Assembly: GCA_963556145.1 (NCBI GenBank)
Contig: OY744467.1
Coordinates: forward strand, 1,116,001-1,180,000
Source of the DNA: Hygrocybe punicea
Lineage: Eukaryota; Basidiomycota; Agaricomycetes; Agaricales; Hygrophoraceae
Direction: 5' to 3'
Length of the DNA: 64,000 nucleotides
Of the stretch, positions 1 to 11,332 are shown piece after piece. Made by a program: the position numbers and the translations under genes. The notes under the pieces are model-generated. The model made no database searches. It was not told the origin of the DNA and saw only the letters and a program-made list of their open reading frames with translations. Position 1 is the first letter of the stretch. Each line of letters opens with the position of its first letter.

Positions 1-540
1 AGACATGGCTCAGCCAAGAGGGACAATTCCCACTCCGAGTGGGCCAGCCAATCTCGGCCGACCAATATCTTTCTCCAGGGGAGATGGCTTGGCCGAGGGG
101 TCTATGTTCTGAGGGACATGAGTTGGCCGAAGCAGGGGGATATATTGGCCAATGGGTCTGGATATTTTGGCTGGCCATGGGAGATGGATTGGCCCACCGG
201 TCTGGGTATCTTGGCAGGCCATGGAACATGGATTGGCCGACAGCCCAGGGTAATTTGGCTGGCCATGAAAGGTGGATTGGCCGACGTGTCTGGGTATTTC
301 GGTTGGCCATGGAACATGGATTGGCCGATGGGTCTGGGTATTTCAGCTGGCCATGGAACATGGATTGGCCGACGGGTCTCGGTATGTCGGCTGGCCATGA
401 AAGGTGGATTGGCCGACAGGTCTGGGTATTTTGGCTGGCCATGGAACATGGATTGGCTGACGGGTCTGGGTATGTCGGCTGGCCATGAAAGGTGGATTGG
501 CCAACAGGTCTGGGTATTTCGGTTGGCCATGGATTGGCCA
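1..540 (+). repeat. Left terminal inverted repeat with 44-bp minisatellite
   Basis: Positions 1-165 are unique sequence matching the reverse complement of about 20,165-20,327 with few differences. From about 165 to 540 follow some eight 44-bp units built around GGCCATGGAACATGGATTGG. The units vary at a few fixed positions, for instance a GAC/GAT step and a short TCTGGGTAT block. The unit length is not a multiple of three, so long open frames appear in several frames; these are not genes. Confidence 0.85.
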
Positions 541-690
541 ATCCTGGTTAGTATACCGTCAGCCATGGGACATGGGTTGGCAAATACCATATATTGGCTT
601 GCTGGTCATTCTTGGCAGATGGTTATGGTCCAGTTGGTTAAAAATATATTACTTTCTTCTGTTCAACTATATCTTCTCTAATAATATGTA

Positions 691-3600
691 TTACTCCATC
701 TTGTTGGAAAAGGCAGTTTCTGCTTGTGCTATCATATTCCTCCACATTACCATTTGTTTTTCCGCATAACAGATGTGCCCCCTCAGTCCCAGACCAACTT
801 TGTCACGACGTGCTTCCCATTGCACCTTCTGGTGTTGCAGCCAACGAATCACGTTACCCATTTCTGACTTGACGCTTTGCAATTCTTCAGACCACCGATC
901 ATATCTGGCCTTGCCACGGAGCCAGTTTACACGATACACTGTATAGCAGTAAGATCTTCCATGAATTGCTGTAGCAGAACCATTCACCTTCTTGCATCCA
1001 ATCGTTGTCACCAGTATTATTCCTTTCTTTCCTCCGCCAGATCCAGGGCAGCTTGTGACTCCTCTAGCCCACTCTATTCTCCTCAAGCATATCACCACTC
1101 ATCTTGATATCCTCCTGCCTCAGCACTTTGAAACGATCCAAAATGTCTGCATTCCCCCCCTAGATTGACCAATGCTCGACGAGCCTGCCTGTAGCTGGTG
1201 GCATATTTACCAACTTTTTGCTGGATGGCATGTATGTCGTCCCATGCTCGAGTCTTCTTCTTCTGGCTGTTTGCTCCACGAACAGAGGTTCGAAAGATTA
1301 CCATTTTCTCACCCAGTGTCATCCTCAAGTTTTCCAAACAATCGTTTGCTTGGCCCACCCTGAGTTCCACCTCCTGAGCCACCAAAATTTCCAAACCCAG
1401 CCGAGCACATTCCTCCACTCCTAAGGTCGATGGCATTGTGAGTCGGCAATTTTCTGGCCATTCTGCAACATGGTCATCATCTTCTTCATCTACCCCACCC
1501 TCCTCATCCACATCCACAATCCAGTCATCAGCAGTGGGATCATAATTGACCAGATTACACTCATCCACATCTTCACCAAGTATTCCTTGTATTTTTCTGT
1601 GGAACGAGTCGATCCGAGACTGCAGTCTAATTCGCTGATCCTCCAGATTTGCCTTGTCTGTGAAACTGCCCGTTTTTTGAACAGCACGAGCCGTTGTTTT
1701 CAGAGTATTCCTGTAGGGTAAACAAATGTCAAAGAGACGATCGATGAGAATGAGGATACATCCTACTGTGCTTGTTCTATGTTTATTCCTTCATTTAAGA
1801 TGGTCACCCGACCAGCCATTACATCTTTGGGATTCCCTGTCATCAGTCTCAACCTGATCTCAGCCTGCGATGGTGCTGGTGAAACATCATTACCGTGTCC
1901 AAAACATCAACACTTTACAAGACAAACCTTTCTCCATTCTGACGTCGAATACCCTCAAGTAGTCACCACGGAAATCCATTGCCCTTCTTTCTTCTTCCTT
2001 CCACTCCGCCAGCACTTGCTCATCCACAGTTTCGGAAAGCTCCTCAAAGGCTGCCTTCATTTCCTGCATTCCATCTACTGCTTTATCATATCGTTTCAAC
2101 AAAGACCGAACTGTGTGACAGCTATGGTGATGATATGTATTGATGACATGCCTATGAATCACCTACCCATTCCTACCAACTTCTTCCAATTCGAATCCCT
2201 CATAAGGTCATCCAAGATCTCACGTCGTTGGGATTTTGACATGAAACGAATAAAACTGGAAATCTTGTTGATGATAGCCCACAGTGTCTCCAAAATTTCA
2301 CCATCCTGCTGACCAGCACCACGAACGAAGTTGAGACTGAATAGGGCAAAACACTTGGCAACATGTGCACCAAGATGAAACTTGCCCACAGCCCCAATGA
2401 TCTCAAGCGCCTCAGGGAGAGTGAGGTGGTCGGAATCGGAAACCCTTTTAGCAAAATTGATCAGCCAACTGCAGGCAATATCATATTCCACCAGTGCTTG
2501 GGTGATACCACTGTGGCACAGCCTATTGAGAGCGTTGCATATCGAATAATCAACGTTCATGTGTCTGGTGCAGACTCTTTAATAAATTTGTCACGATTCA
2601 TAGCTCAAAATACATGACTAACCGTTCACCCTTCTGGAAGTCGACGACACTGTGGGGTACAAAGCAACCATGCTTGGCACATGCACATGCACCGATGCCA
2701 GTAGCGTATAAGTTATGATGATTGGCATTTGCTTGGTTGACGGCCTTGTGATTGGAGCACTGTGACCTCTGATACATGATCATTGATTTAGCATTCACGA
2801 AATTCACAATTCGATAAATACCTCTTTGGACTCCAGGGAAGCTGCCAGATGAGCACGATAAGGTGCATCCTCAACCATATAGCCTTGTCCATCGATAAGC
2901 CCAACGTCGTCATCAGGCTTCCGCATGTTAATCTGCTCAGCTTTGAAATTGCCATCGACGACGATGCTGGGCCTGTAAAGCCACCTGTTTCCCTGTTTGG
3001 TGTGGAACTACATGAAAGCTGATCAGAATGACCCACTGATGCGGTCTATCCATCCAGTTCTGCGGAAGATTTATCCCTGGCTGGGGACATGCAGGGCAAA
3101 ACAATGCCAGATCGCCATTACCAGGCTCCCTCTCAGTGTCATGCCCAAAGCCGAATCGTTTCTTGAGGTGCAAGTATCGCCACTGTCTTGACACCCTCAT
3201 TAGCTCACGATAACGATCCTGAACACCATAACTCAGTACTCCGTTCTGTATGCACAATGTAACAAAACAACTAGTATATCACGAACCGGCAATGTATCTG
3301 GAAATGCATTGGAAGACAGTCTCCTTAACTTGTTATAAAAGTTGTTTGCAGACATTTTGCACTCCATCGAATCAATGTAGAAATGATCCAGGAGCTGGAA
3401 AGTGAATGCTGACGACGGCCGTTTTGCTGTTGCAGGATACAAATGCATTTGAAGTAGTTGAATATCTCGAGTGGGGGAATCTGGGCAGGAGCACCATTGG
3501 ATTCGACGTCGGTAAATTCCATTCGTATGAGTGACAGTTATGATATCTTCCTCGGCGTGAACTGCCAAAGCCAGATCCAAATCGTCCTCCTCACCACCAC

Positions 3601-4255
3601 CTGACATAAGAACATCATGCAGATATGTATCTTCGACAGATGGCTGGGGGCCATCTTTTCTGTATGACGGACAATCGCCTCCACCATGGCCAAGACGCAT
3701 GACCAGGCCAATCGTATTAAGGTCATGTTTCAGGAAACATCTGCCGTTCCATATCTCAATTCTGTGGAATGGATTATGAATGTGTGTCTGCAAACAACAA
3801 CGCTGGCAGAACGAAGGGCAACCATAGCAATCAGGGCAACGAATGGTGATATCGGCCATCAGACATGACTGGCATGTAACATCGGAAGGGGGGGCCTCAG
3901 ATGATAAGAGTTCGGAGAGGTATTGCTTGTGAATCGCTTTCCAGGCTTCCATTTCATCATTCTGTGTCTAATTGACATGCAATCAAAATCAAGTCGTACA
4001 GATAATAGTTGTGTCAACCTTTCCACGCTTATTGCGATGTCTCCTTGTCTGAGGGTCCTCCTCTTCCACAAACGACGTTGAGGGCAAGGGAAGATCTTCA
4101 CTCCTGTGTGATTGTTTTACAGGACTTGGCGGACGAATAACTGGACGAGCCTTGACTGTCTTTCCACCTCGTTTCTTTTCCACCACCATAAATTCAACCT
4201 CTCTGGCAAATTCCTTTTTTTTTCCCGACCGGGAAATGACTTTTGATTTCGGCAT
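691..4255 (-). pseudogene. KDZ family transposase, frameshifted
   Basis: Starts at a methionine at 4255 (MPKSKVIS) and runs leftward through about ten exons. Exon 2 (3287-3967) holds the cysteine cluster that precedes KDZ transposases (CxxC and H-rich spacing, then a PFHRIEIW block). The catalytic core follows: VVDGNFK for the first acid, CACAKHG, then VEYDIACSW for the second acid and DGEILETLWA for the glutamate. The C-terminal part has the LRVGQAND helix region and ends at 691. The DDE-type residues are present. Two lesions break the frame: a seven-base C run at 1154-1160 (G7 on the coding strand) that shifts frame, and an in-frame TAG at 1064-1066 just before the PWIWRRK block. The junction near 3,010-3,040 would need a 25-base intron and is unresolved. 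It would mobilise the element between the inverted repeats. Confidence 0.88.
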
Positions 4256-4398
4256 GGATGAACAATAGTTAGATGAGTGTGGGAATAGTGAGAAAATGAC
4301 ACGCCTTATAAAGACCAATACACGAGGCAAAACACATGGATAATAATAAAGATTATTACGTCGCTTGATATACAAATATATTTGAGGACAGGAAAATG

Positions 4399-6222
4399 TT
4401 ACAAATCCGATGAACTGTCAGAATCTGATACCATAGTTGGGGCCTCAAACCAACCAGGGACCAATTTAACATCACCGGATGAACCCTCCTTTCCTTCCAA
4501 TACAACCCTTTCCAGCGCATCACCCTGAATGCAATTACGAACAGCTTGCCTGCGCAACGCCCCCTGGAGTTCCTGACGGAGCGTGGGTATCCGCCAGTCT
4601 TGCCATGGATCTTTGGCAGCTCTGATAGCAATCTCGTCACCCAGCATGATGTTCATCATTTCTATTGGGTTTTCTAAGAAGATTCGGAGGAAGTGCAGCA
4701 TGTAGATGCCGCAATCATCAAAATTCGGCTGGACAGGTACCTGAAAACAAACGTTCAATTCATTCGCAACACGGAGGTTAGACGTGGTTCACCTTGGGGG
4801 TGATTCTCTTGATAGGTGCCAGCTTTTTCACCTGTCTGGTGTTCTTCGCAATGCAGGCTAGCCACGCATGAACCAGGGATATATCTTTTTGATGGTGTGC
4901 TGGGGGCAGTGAATTGAGAACAAATGTTACACTAACCGACGATGAGTAAGTTCAATGCAAAGCTGAAATGGATAACTACGTGTGTAGTCCATCAGGAGGA
5001 TTTTCTAACAAACATGCAGCAGGATTTGCCACGATAATCAAATACCAGTGGTCACTGATGGTGAAGTGAGATGTTGCCTTCACAAAAACTGACTACACTC
5101 ACCCAGTGGGCACAGGAAAGACCAAGTATGGGAGCGAAAATATGTCGATTGCCTTCGTCCACCTCTTCAAACTCTTCACCCCGTTCTTCCTATGACCAGA
5201 TTTAGAGGAAATGAAGTTATATGAACAACCAAGCAACGTGCACCTCAGTTTCTCCATGAAAAAAGTAATGAATATGTGTATGTTTGCCGGCAACTCCGGC
5301 TGATGGATTGCTGCTTGCTGCAGAGCGTAACTGAAACAGGGAATAAGCTACTGCACTGGAGGGTTGAAATGTACCTACTGGGTACCGAAATTAATCAGTT
5401 CGTCATCTAGCCAATCCTTTTCCAAACGTTGATATGACATCCACGGAACAGCACCCCGCTCTGAGTATTTTGCAACAGTACACGTGTTTTCAAACCTAGA
5501 ACACCTGAGGTGAGTGACGGGCCTGGCCATGGCAATGTGATGTACATGACCGCATCTGGCCTTTCATTCAACTGCAAAAATTGGCCATTGGTTTCGATGT
5601 CATTTCTGTTGAAGTAGAGATTAGTTGTGGTATGATGAATGTGTGATACTCACTGTAAATACTTGATGCTACTTTCGCCCAGTGTACTGGTGAGAAAACT
5701 GAGCAAATCCGCATACATATCTGATGTCCAGGATGCATGCTCGTTGTCGAAATAAATGCCAATTTGATGTTTTGAAACAATCTCTGAGTATCAATTGCAG
5801 TCACATGTAAGCTTATTGAAATGGTGGCGTACCATTGTTCTCTCTGCCTAAAAACACACATGTGGCTTTATCCACATGCCGAGAAATAAGCACATACAAT
5901 ACCAAGCCGCGTATCTGCTCTTCATTTGGTTTGGTGGCCTACAAAATTACTTGAATATCAAGGGTGGGCTGTTGAAGACTGACAATCACCTGGCAACTGA
6001 CAACATCGTGTTCCACCAATAGTTGCATGGTCACAGAGCTGTCCTCTGTCAAAATACAACAAACACTTGTATACGACAGTGAGTGATGATTAGGATGCTG
6101 AACATGATGACTTACCATGATCCTTTGCATTCAAACTCGACAGATGTGGTCCCTTCCGGAGATTTGTGGTAGGTGTTTCCACCAGAGACGGTGAAAAGGA
6201 CGGGGAGTAGGAGAGATGGCAT
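4399..6222 (-). CDS. Ulp1-like (C48) cysteine peptidase of the KDZ element
   Basis: Multi-exon gene read leftward. Visible blocks in order: WLDDELINFG (the usual Ulp1 entry motif), an RWTKAIDIF helix, DHWYLIIV with the catalytic histidine, FVLNSLPP where the family normally has Asp-Ser-Leu, and the last exon (4399-4740) with VPVQPNFDDCGIYML giving the glutamine and the catalytic cysteine. Introns are about 42-78 bp, and phases agree across every junction followed. The start at 6222 (MPSLLLPV) is the weakest part; an upstream start is possible. The family cleaves SUMO or SUMO-like modifiers. In Zisupton-type elements such a domain accompanies the transposase. The Asp-to-Asn change may alter the His-Asp-Cys triad. 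Confidence 0.75.
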
Positions 6223-7640
6223 ATTCGATTGATGTGAGGTTATGCACGTGATGGTTGAGAACAAAGAGAGCTGTTCAATCATGTGATGCCGGGTCACATG
6301 TAATGTGGTCCCGTGACATCACACATGCGTGATGTCACGCCGCTGTTGGACACATTTAACGCAGTAGGGAAATTGGATAGCAAAGAATAGGTCATCGCAG
6401 CGCTGCAGAAATTGCACATCCTCTATGAGATTGTCCATTCCCCACGTAGCCATTATTCTATGTTTTCTAGTAGATATGATACCCTAAAATGGGCATTTGT
6501 TTTTATTTGGTCAGAAATCACCTTATTCCATCACATCCTGAGTCGCACCATCAACGTTGGCCAAGGTAATTTCTCTTGATTCCAACACACTACCATCTTG
6601 CTGCATGGCAATAATCACTAGTACGGCAGCAAATGACAGCGCCGTTGTTTCCTTGGTAGGGCGCTGTACCAGGGAAATGTGGAACGCCGCATTTACGGTG
6701 GTTCTTGTTGACGTGCGGCCTGGTAAAGCTGCTGCTTTTCATGACATTGAATGCCTCCCCCAGTGTGTTTACAACATTACACTGACCCCACTTTTGATTG
6801 TTTAGGATGTGCCTGAAATCTATTCGTGTCTTTTCATGCGGCCGTCACCGAACAAGAACAATATTCTGTCCGATGGCTCGGCATGATGCGATCGGAAGAT
6901 GCAGGCCATGCACGAACGCCGTTCCTGAAAGGAGGCTGGCCACACATGTTTGGTGTGGACGAAAATGTTCGTATGCGTATGGGATATTTCGTTCACCTAG
7001 CCACTAGGTTTGTTGCAGGTGTGCTACATCCCTTGATGGTCGGTGAAACCTGTGAACGTTAATTTTCACCAACCGCCCACATATACAGTTGAAATCAAGG
7101 CAAAGGTGTTCATTATTCGGCAGCGACACTGTAATTAAACGTCTGTGCAACAAAGTGCCATTCACAAGCTTCCTGCCCAGAGCATGAATTTCAAATGTAA
7201 CAATATACAGTACTGACGTTTCCGTAACTACGGGCCTTTGCAACACTGCCATTTACGACTTTCCTAGCCAGTATATGAATGCACACAACAACGAGTCACC
7301 ATCCAAACTTGGCCACATCATGTGAGTCAAGTCATTTCACGTGATGAAAACCAACCACGTTTGTCACGTGAACAAATACAACCAATCACAAGTGCTGATT
7401 GAATTCATTTTCCCATCCTTCGTTGTTTTCCCCCTCATCATTGTACATCCCACACTGCGAGATTGTTGTACCGGGCAACAATCTCGCATTATGGGATGCC
7501 ACGCACTTTAGGTTACATATCATTCTTCTACCCGAATGGTGAGTGGTTTGTTATGTCTCTGCTGAATGCCATTCACTTAGAATATTCGTAAGTGACTGAT
7601 TGTTTGTCACTGCGATTGATCTTCTACAGCTTCCTGCCAA
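6223..7640. other. No convincing gene; short plus-strand open frames
   Basis: Short open frames at 6557-6805 and 6826-7062 (plus) can be joined through a possible intron near 6764-6805, but the products show no motif I know. The rest is low in coding signal. This stretch separates the leftward peptidase from the rightward cargo genes and may hold promoters. Confidence 0.4.
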
Positions 7641-7659
7641 GGTTTCCACATGCATTAAT

Positions 7660-9060
7660 TGTGGAATCAGTACGTGCCAAACCGATGGTGGCCGGTCCTC
7701 GGACATGGGTGCTTGCTGCTGCCAGTCAACCTGGAATGAAAAGGTGGGTGAATCTCACCGATTTGCTTGCCAGGCAACCTCCTTGCAACAGGCCTGGCGG
7801 TATACCCGTTTGCATCCAAGGTGTGTGTCTTCTCATTTTAATATTGCGCTTTTAGTAGTGATTCACTTTCATTACAGCTGCTCTTTCCATCATGTTTTGT
7901 GGCGGTGAATAGGCTTACTGACAATTTTACTGCATTCAGATAAGTTATCCATGAGCGCGAGTTGTGGCATCAGTGCGTGCCAAACCGGTGGTGGCAGGTC
8001 CTCAGACATGGGTGCTTGCTGCCGCCGGTCAACCTGGAATGAAAGGGCGGGTGAATCCCCCTGATTTCCTTGCCGGGCAACCTCCTTGCAGCGGGCCTGG
8101 CGGTATTCCTGGCTACAACCGAGGTGTGTGTCTTCTCATTTTAATATTGCGCTTTTAGTAGTGATTCACTTTCATTACAGCTGCTCTTTCCATCATGTTT
8201 TGTGGCGGTGAATAGGCTTGCTGACAATTTTACTTATTTCAGACCACTCCTTCATAGCGCAAGTTGTGGCATCAGTGCGTGCCAAACCGGTGGTGGCAGG
8301 TCCTCAGACATGGGCGCTTGCTGCCGCCGGTCAACCTGGAATGAAAGGGTGGGTGAATCCCCCTGATTTCCTTGCCAGGCAATCTCCTTGCAGCGGGCCT
8401 GGCGGTATACCCGTTTACACCCAAGGTGTGTGTCTTCTCATTTTAATATTGCGCTTTTAGTAGTGATTCACTTTCATTACAGCTGCTCTTTCCATCATGT
8501 TTTGTGGCGGTGAATAGGCTTGCTGACAATTTTACTTATTTCAGACCACTCCTTCATAGCGCAAGTTGTGGCATCAGTGCGTGCCAAACCGGTGGTGGCA
8601 GGTCCTCAGACATGGGCGCTTGCTGCCGCCGGTCAACCTGGAATGAAAGGGCGGGTGAATCCCCCTGATTTCCTTGCCGGGCAACCTCCTTGCAGCGGGC
8701 CTGGCAGTATTCCTGGCTACAACCGAGGTGTGTGTCTGCTCATTTTAATATTACCCATGTTGACAGGTTGACTCACAGGTGATATATGTCGTCTTATAGT
8801 AGTGATTCACTTTCATTACAGCTGCTCTGTCCATCATGTTTTGTCGCGGCGAATAGGCTTGCTGACAATTTTACTTATTTCAGACCACTCCTTCATAGCG
8901 CAAGTTGTGGCATCAGTGCGTGCCAAACCGGTGGTGGCCCATCCTCAGAAATGGGCGCTTGCCGCTGCCGGTCAACCTGGAATGAAAGGGCGGGTGAATC
9001 CCCCTGATTTCCTTACCAGGCAACCTCCCTGTAGTGGGCCTGGTGGCCTTGTTGACGTCA
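7660..9060 (+). repeat. Five-copy 302-bp tandem array with exon-like units
   Basis: Five direct copies. GTGTGTGTCTTCTC landmarks fall at 7821, 8124, 8426 and 8728, so the period is 302-303 bp; the fifth copy ends differently near 9045. Each unit looks like an exon with intron: an acceptor such as TTATTTCAG, then 183 bases (for example 8243-8425) ending in a GTGTGT donor. One frame stays open in each copy and begins VASVRAKPVV. The length of 183 is 61 codons, so copies could be added or lost without changing frame. I do not recognise the peptide; it may instead be a non-coding array upstream of the TET/JBP gene. Confidence 0.7.
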
Positions 9061-9379
9061 AGAAAAGTAAGTCTTGCTGTACTTTTGACTATTCTATCAT
9101 TCACCAAACGGCACAGGTATCAATCAGCTTATAAATGTGCATGGTCTGTATATGTATATACACTGAATCTGCTCGGCATTGCCATTTTTTGTGCTATATT
9201 GTGTGTTATATCATAGTTGGTCGTTCTTGTGACATGGCGAAATTGCTGTATGCAGCAAATTATTAAATGCTAAAAGTTCTAACCATAATAACACCTTATT
9301 AAATTATACCGCCTCGAGGCCACCATGTGTACTAAAACTGACCTAACCAATTCTCAACCAATCTCACTTCTCAACCATT

Positions 9380-10940
9380 ATGTACGCCGACAGAATCCCC
9401 TCAAAGAATGCACAATCCAAGGCAATGGAAGCCTCGCTTTCCGTCAACATGAAAACAAAGGATTGTGGTCTCGCTCCAAATCTAAAGAAAGATATGTGGA
9501 CGAGGCTGAGAAGAATCCTCTCAAACACTACATCGTATTATAGGAAGTCGGGCATGTGCCCTCCGAAGTCTCCTGTAGAGGAATGCAAACGGCTGAGGTC
9601 AGATCCATGCTGCTTCAATGTCATATCTTACATGTTTTGTAGATCACGTTTGATGATGCTGAGGGATCAGCTTCCAGTTAGCAAGGTCTTGGGAGATTCG
9701 GCCCCAGATTGCGAAACATTCTCCAAGTCGGACATGGTCTCAGAATCCGAACTGGAGAGGGTTCTCCTCACTGTGGCAGCCGCGATTTTGAACCCTAGTA
9801 CGTTGCTGCCATGAAAGTCGGCATATTTAGACTGACATCTTGCCTCAAAGTAATTGTGCCCTTGGATGCGAATAGACTGGCAAATCGAGTGAAGAATATC
9901 AAGGACACTTCGGATGCTGACAATGAAAACCTACTCAGGTTTTTTCAGGAGATTCACATCGGACATGTGAATGAACCAGCTACAGTAATCGACACGTGTG
10001 GTTCAATTTTGGTCTGGTATCTACCTGATGTTGTAACTCCAAGACGTATTGTGAGTCACTTGCCCCCCGGAAATGTGGTTTTTGACAGTACCCACTGCGA
10101 CACAGGAGGAATTGAATGTCAGTGCTGAAATAATAACCGAAATTCTGGAAGAATCCTATTCGGAGTCCCTCAAAAAACTTGAGAAAGGGAAAGATCCGCA
10201 ATGGAGGAAAGATCCAAACATTTTCTTTCCACCTCCAAACCCACGATTTCACCCAGGATCAGTGGATTTCGCCGCAGCATGGTTTGCTCAGGGTAGAGAG
10301 GTAACACCTTTAGTTAGTCGTCTGTTTTACATGAGCTGACCGCCTGTTTTTTCAGCGACTTACCAATAGGTTGATCACATCGACAACTCTTCGAACAACT
10401 GAAGCCACCATGTGGATGGCTGCAATCGAACCCAGCGAGCTGATCTTCAACGCAATTACTGCGTTAACCCATCAGTCATTGTACACAGCTGGCCTTCTGG
10501 CTGTGACGAAAATCCAGGACGGCAAAACGATCGAGAACGTGGAAACACATGAAAATGCTAAGGAGTGGACATCTGTTTACACTGGAATCGCCGTTATCGT
10601 TAACAGGATTACAACTCGACACAGAGATGCTGGAGGGTGTCCAGAATGGTATGATTTGCTGGCGAGTTGTGGGACACATACGAACGCGGAACTAGCCATC
10701 CCTGAGTTGGATGCTACGTTCTCTTATTCGCCAGGAACCGTCATCGAAATTTGTGGCAAGGTTCTCAGTCACAGTGTAGGCAGATGGGAGGGCGGTGAAA
10801 GAATATGCATGGCGCATTATATGCGAAACATGGTACATGACCGTCTCAACATTGACAAGCCCACCTGGAGCCGACACAATGTGTTTGCAAGGGAGATGAA
10901 TGCCGAGTTTCGGGCATCACAGGAATGGAGATGGAATTAG
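9380..10940 (+). CDS. TET/JBP-family 2-oxoglutarate/Fe(II) dioxygenase
   Basis: Exons: up to 9797, 9851-10045, 10089-10300 and 10356-10940; phases agree across all three introns (53, 43 and 55 bp). The N-terminal part has EPATVIDTCGSILVWYLP, typical of fungal members. The last exon carries the double-stranded beta-helix core: TTRHRDAGG with the HxD iron ligands (His codon at 10620), a YSPGTVIEICG strand, VLSHSV with the distal histidine, and GERICMAHYMR, whose arginine would hold 2-oxoglutarate. The family oxidises 5-methylcytosine or thymine in DNA; activity here is inferred. The 5' end is uncertain: an ATG at 9325 sits in a perfect GCCACCATG context but in another frame and would need one more intron. 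An optional 45-base in-frame intron may lie near 9599-9643. No lesion was found. Confidence 0.85.
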
Positions 10941-11332
10941 CTATTGTGCCAAGGGAGATATCATCCTAATGTAAAAGTACGACGGCTACCGTTGCATGCT
11001 TTGTACGACTGTAGTCAGAAACCTCTGTGGAACTAAATCTCGTTATCCTCATTCACGGAAGACGAAGGCCTATGAGTTTCAACTAACAGATAGCTAGACA
11101 GTGTTAGACAGTGTTCGGAGAATTTCCATGGCTTTACATTGATAACTCTGTCACATTGACAACTCAGTCAATTCGAAATGTGTACTTAAATGTGGCAATT
11201 CACGTGATGTGGTCACACGTGATCACAGTAAACCGTGACGCGTCATTTTTTTTTTACCTTCTGCACCCTTATCATCTAGCCTCAGCCTCTCTTGAATTGC
11301 TCTCAGATACACTCGAATTGAACATTTTGGCA
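10941..11332. promoter_or_regulatory. Intergenic gap between TET/JBP and JmjC genes
   Basis: About 390 bases without a gene. It contains the 3' region of the dioxygenase gene and presumably the promoter of the JmjC gene. A CACGTGATGTGGTCACACGTGATCAC stretch near 11,200-11,226 repeats the CACGTG/CACGTGA core, an E-box-like palindrome. No other signal is clear. Confidence 0.35.

Noticed and set aside
165..540. Regular repeat and spacer look suggesting a CRISPR array.
   Set aside because: Units are contiguous and nearly identical along their whole length with no unique spacers, and the sequence is eukaryotic.
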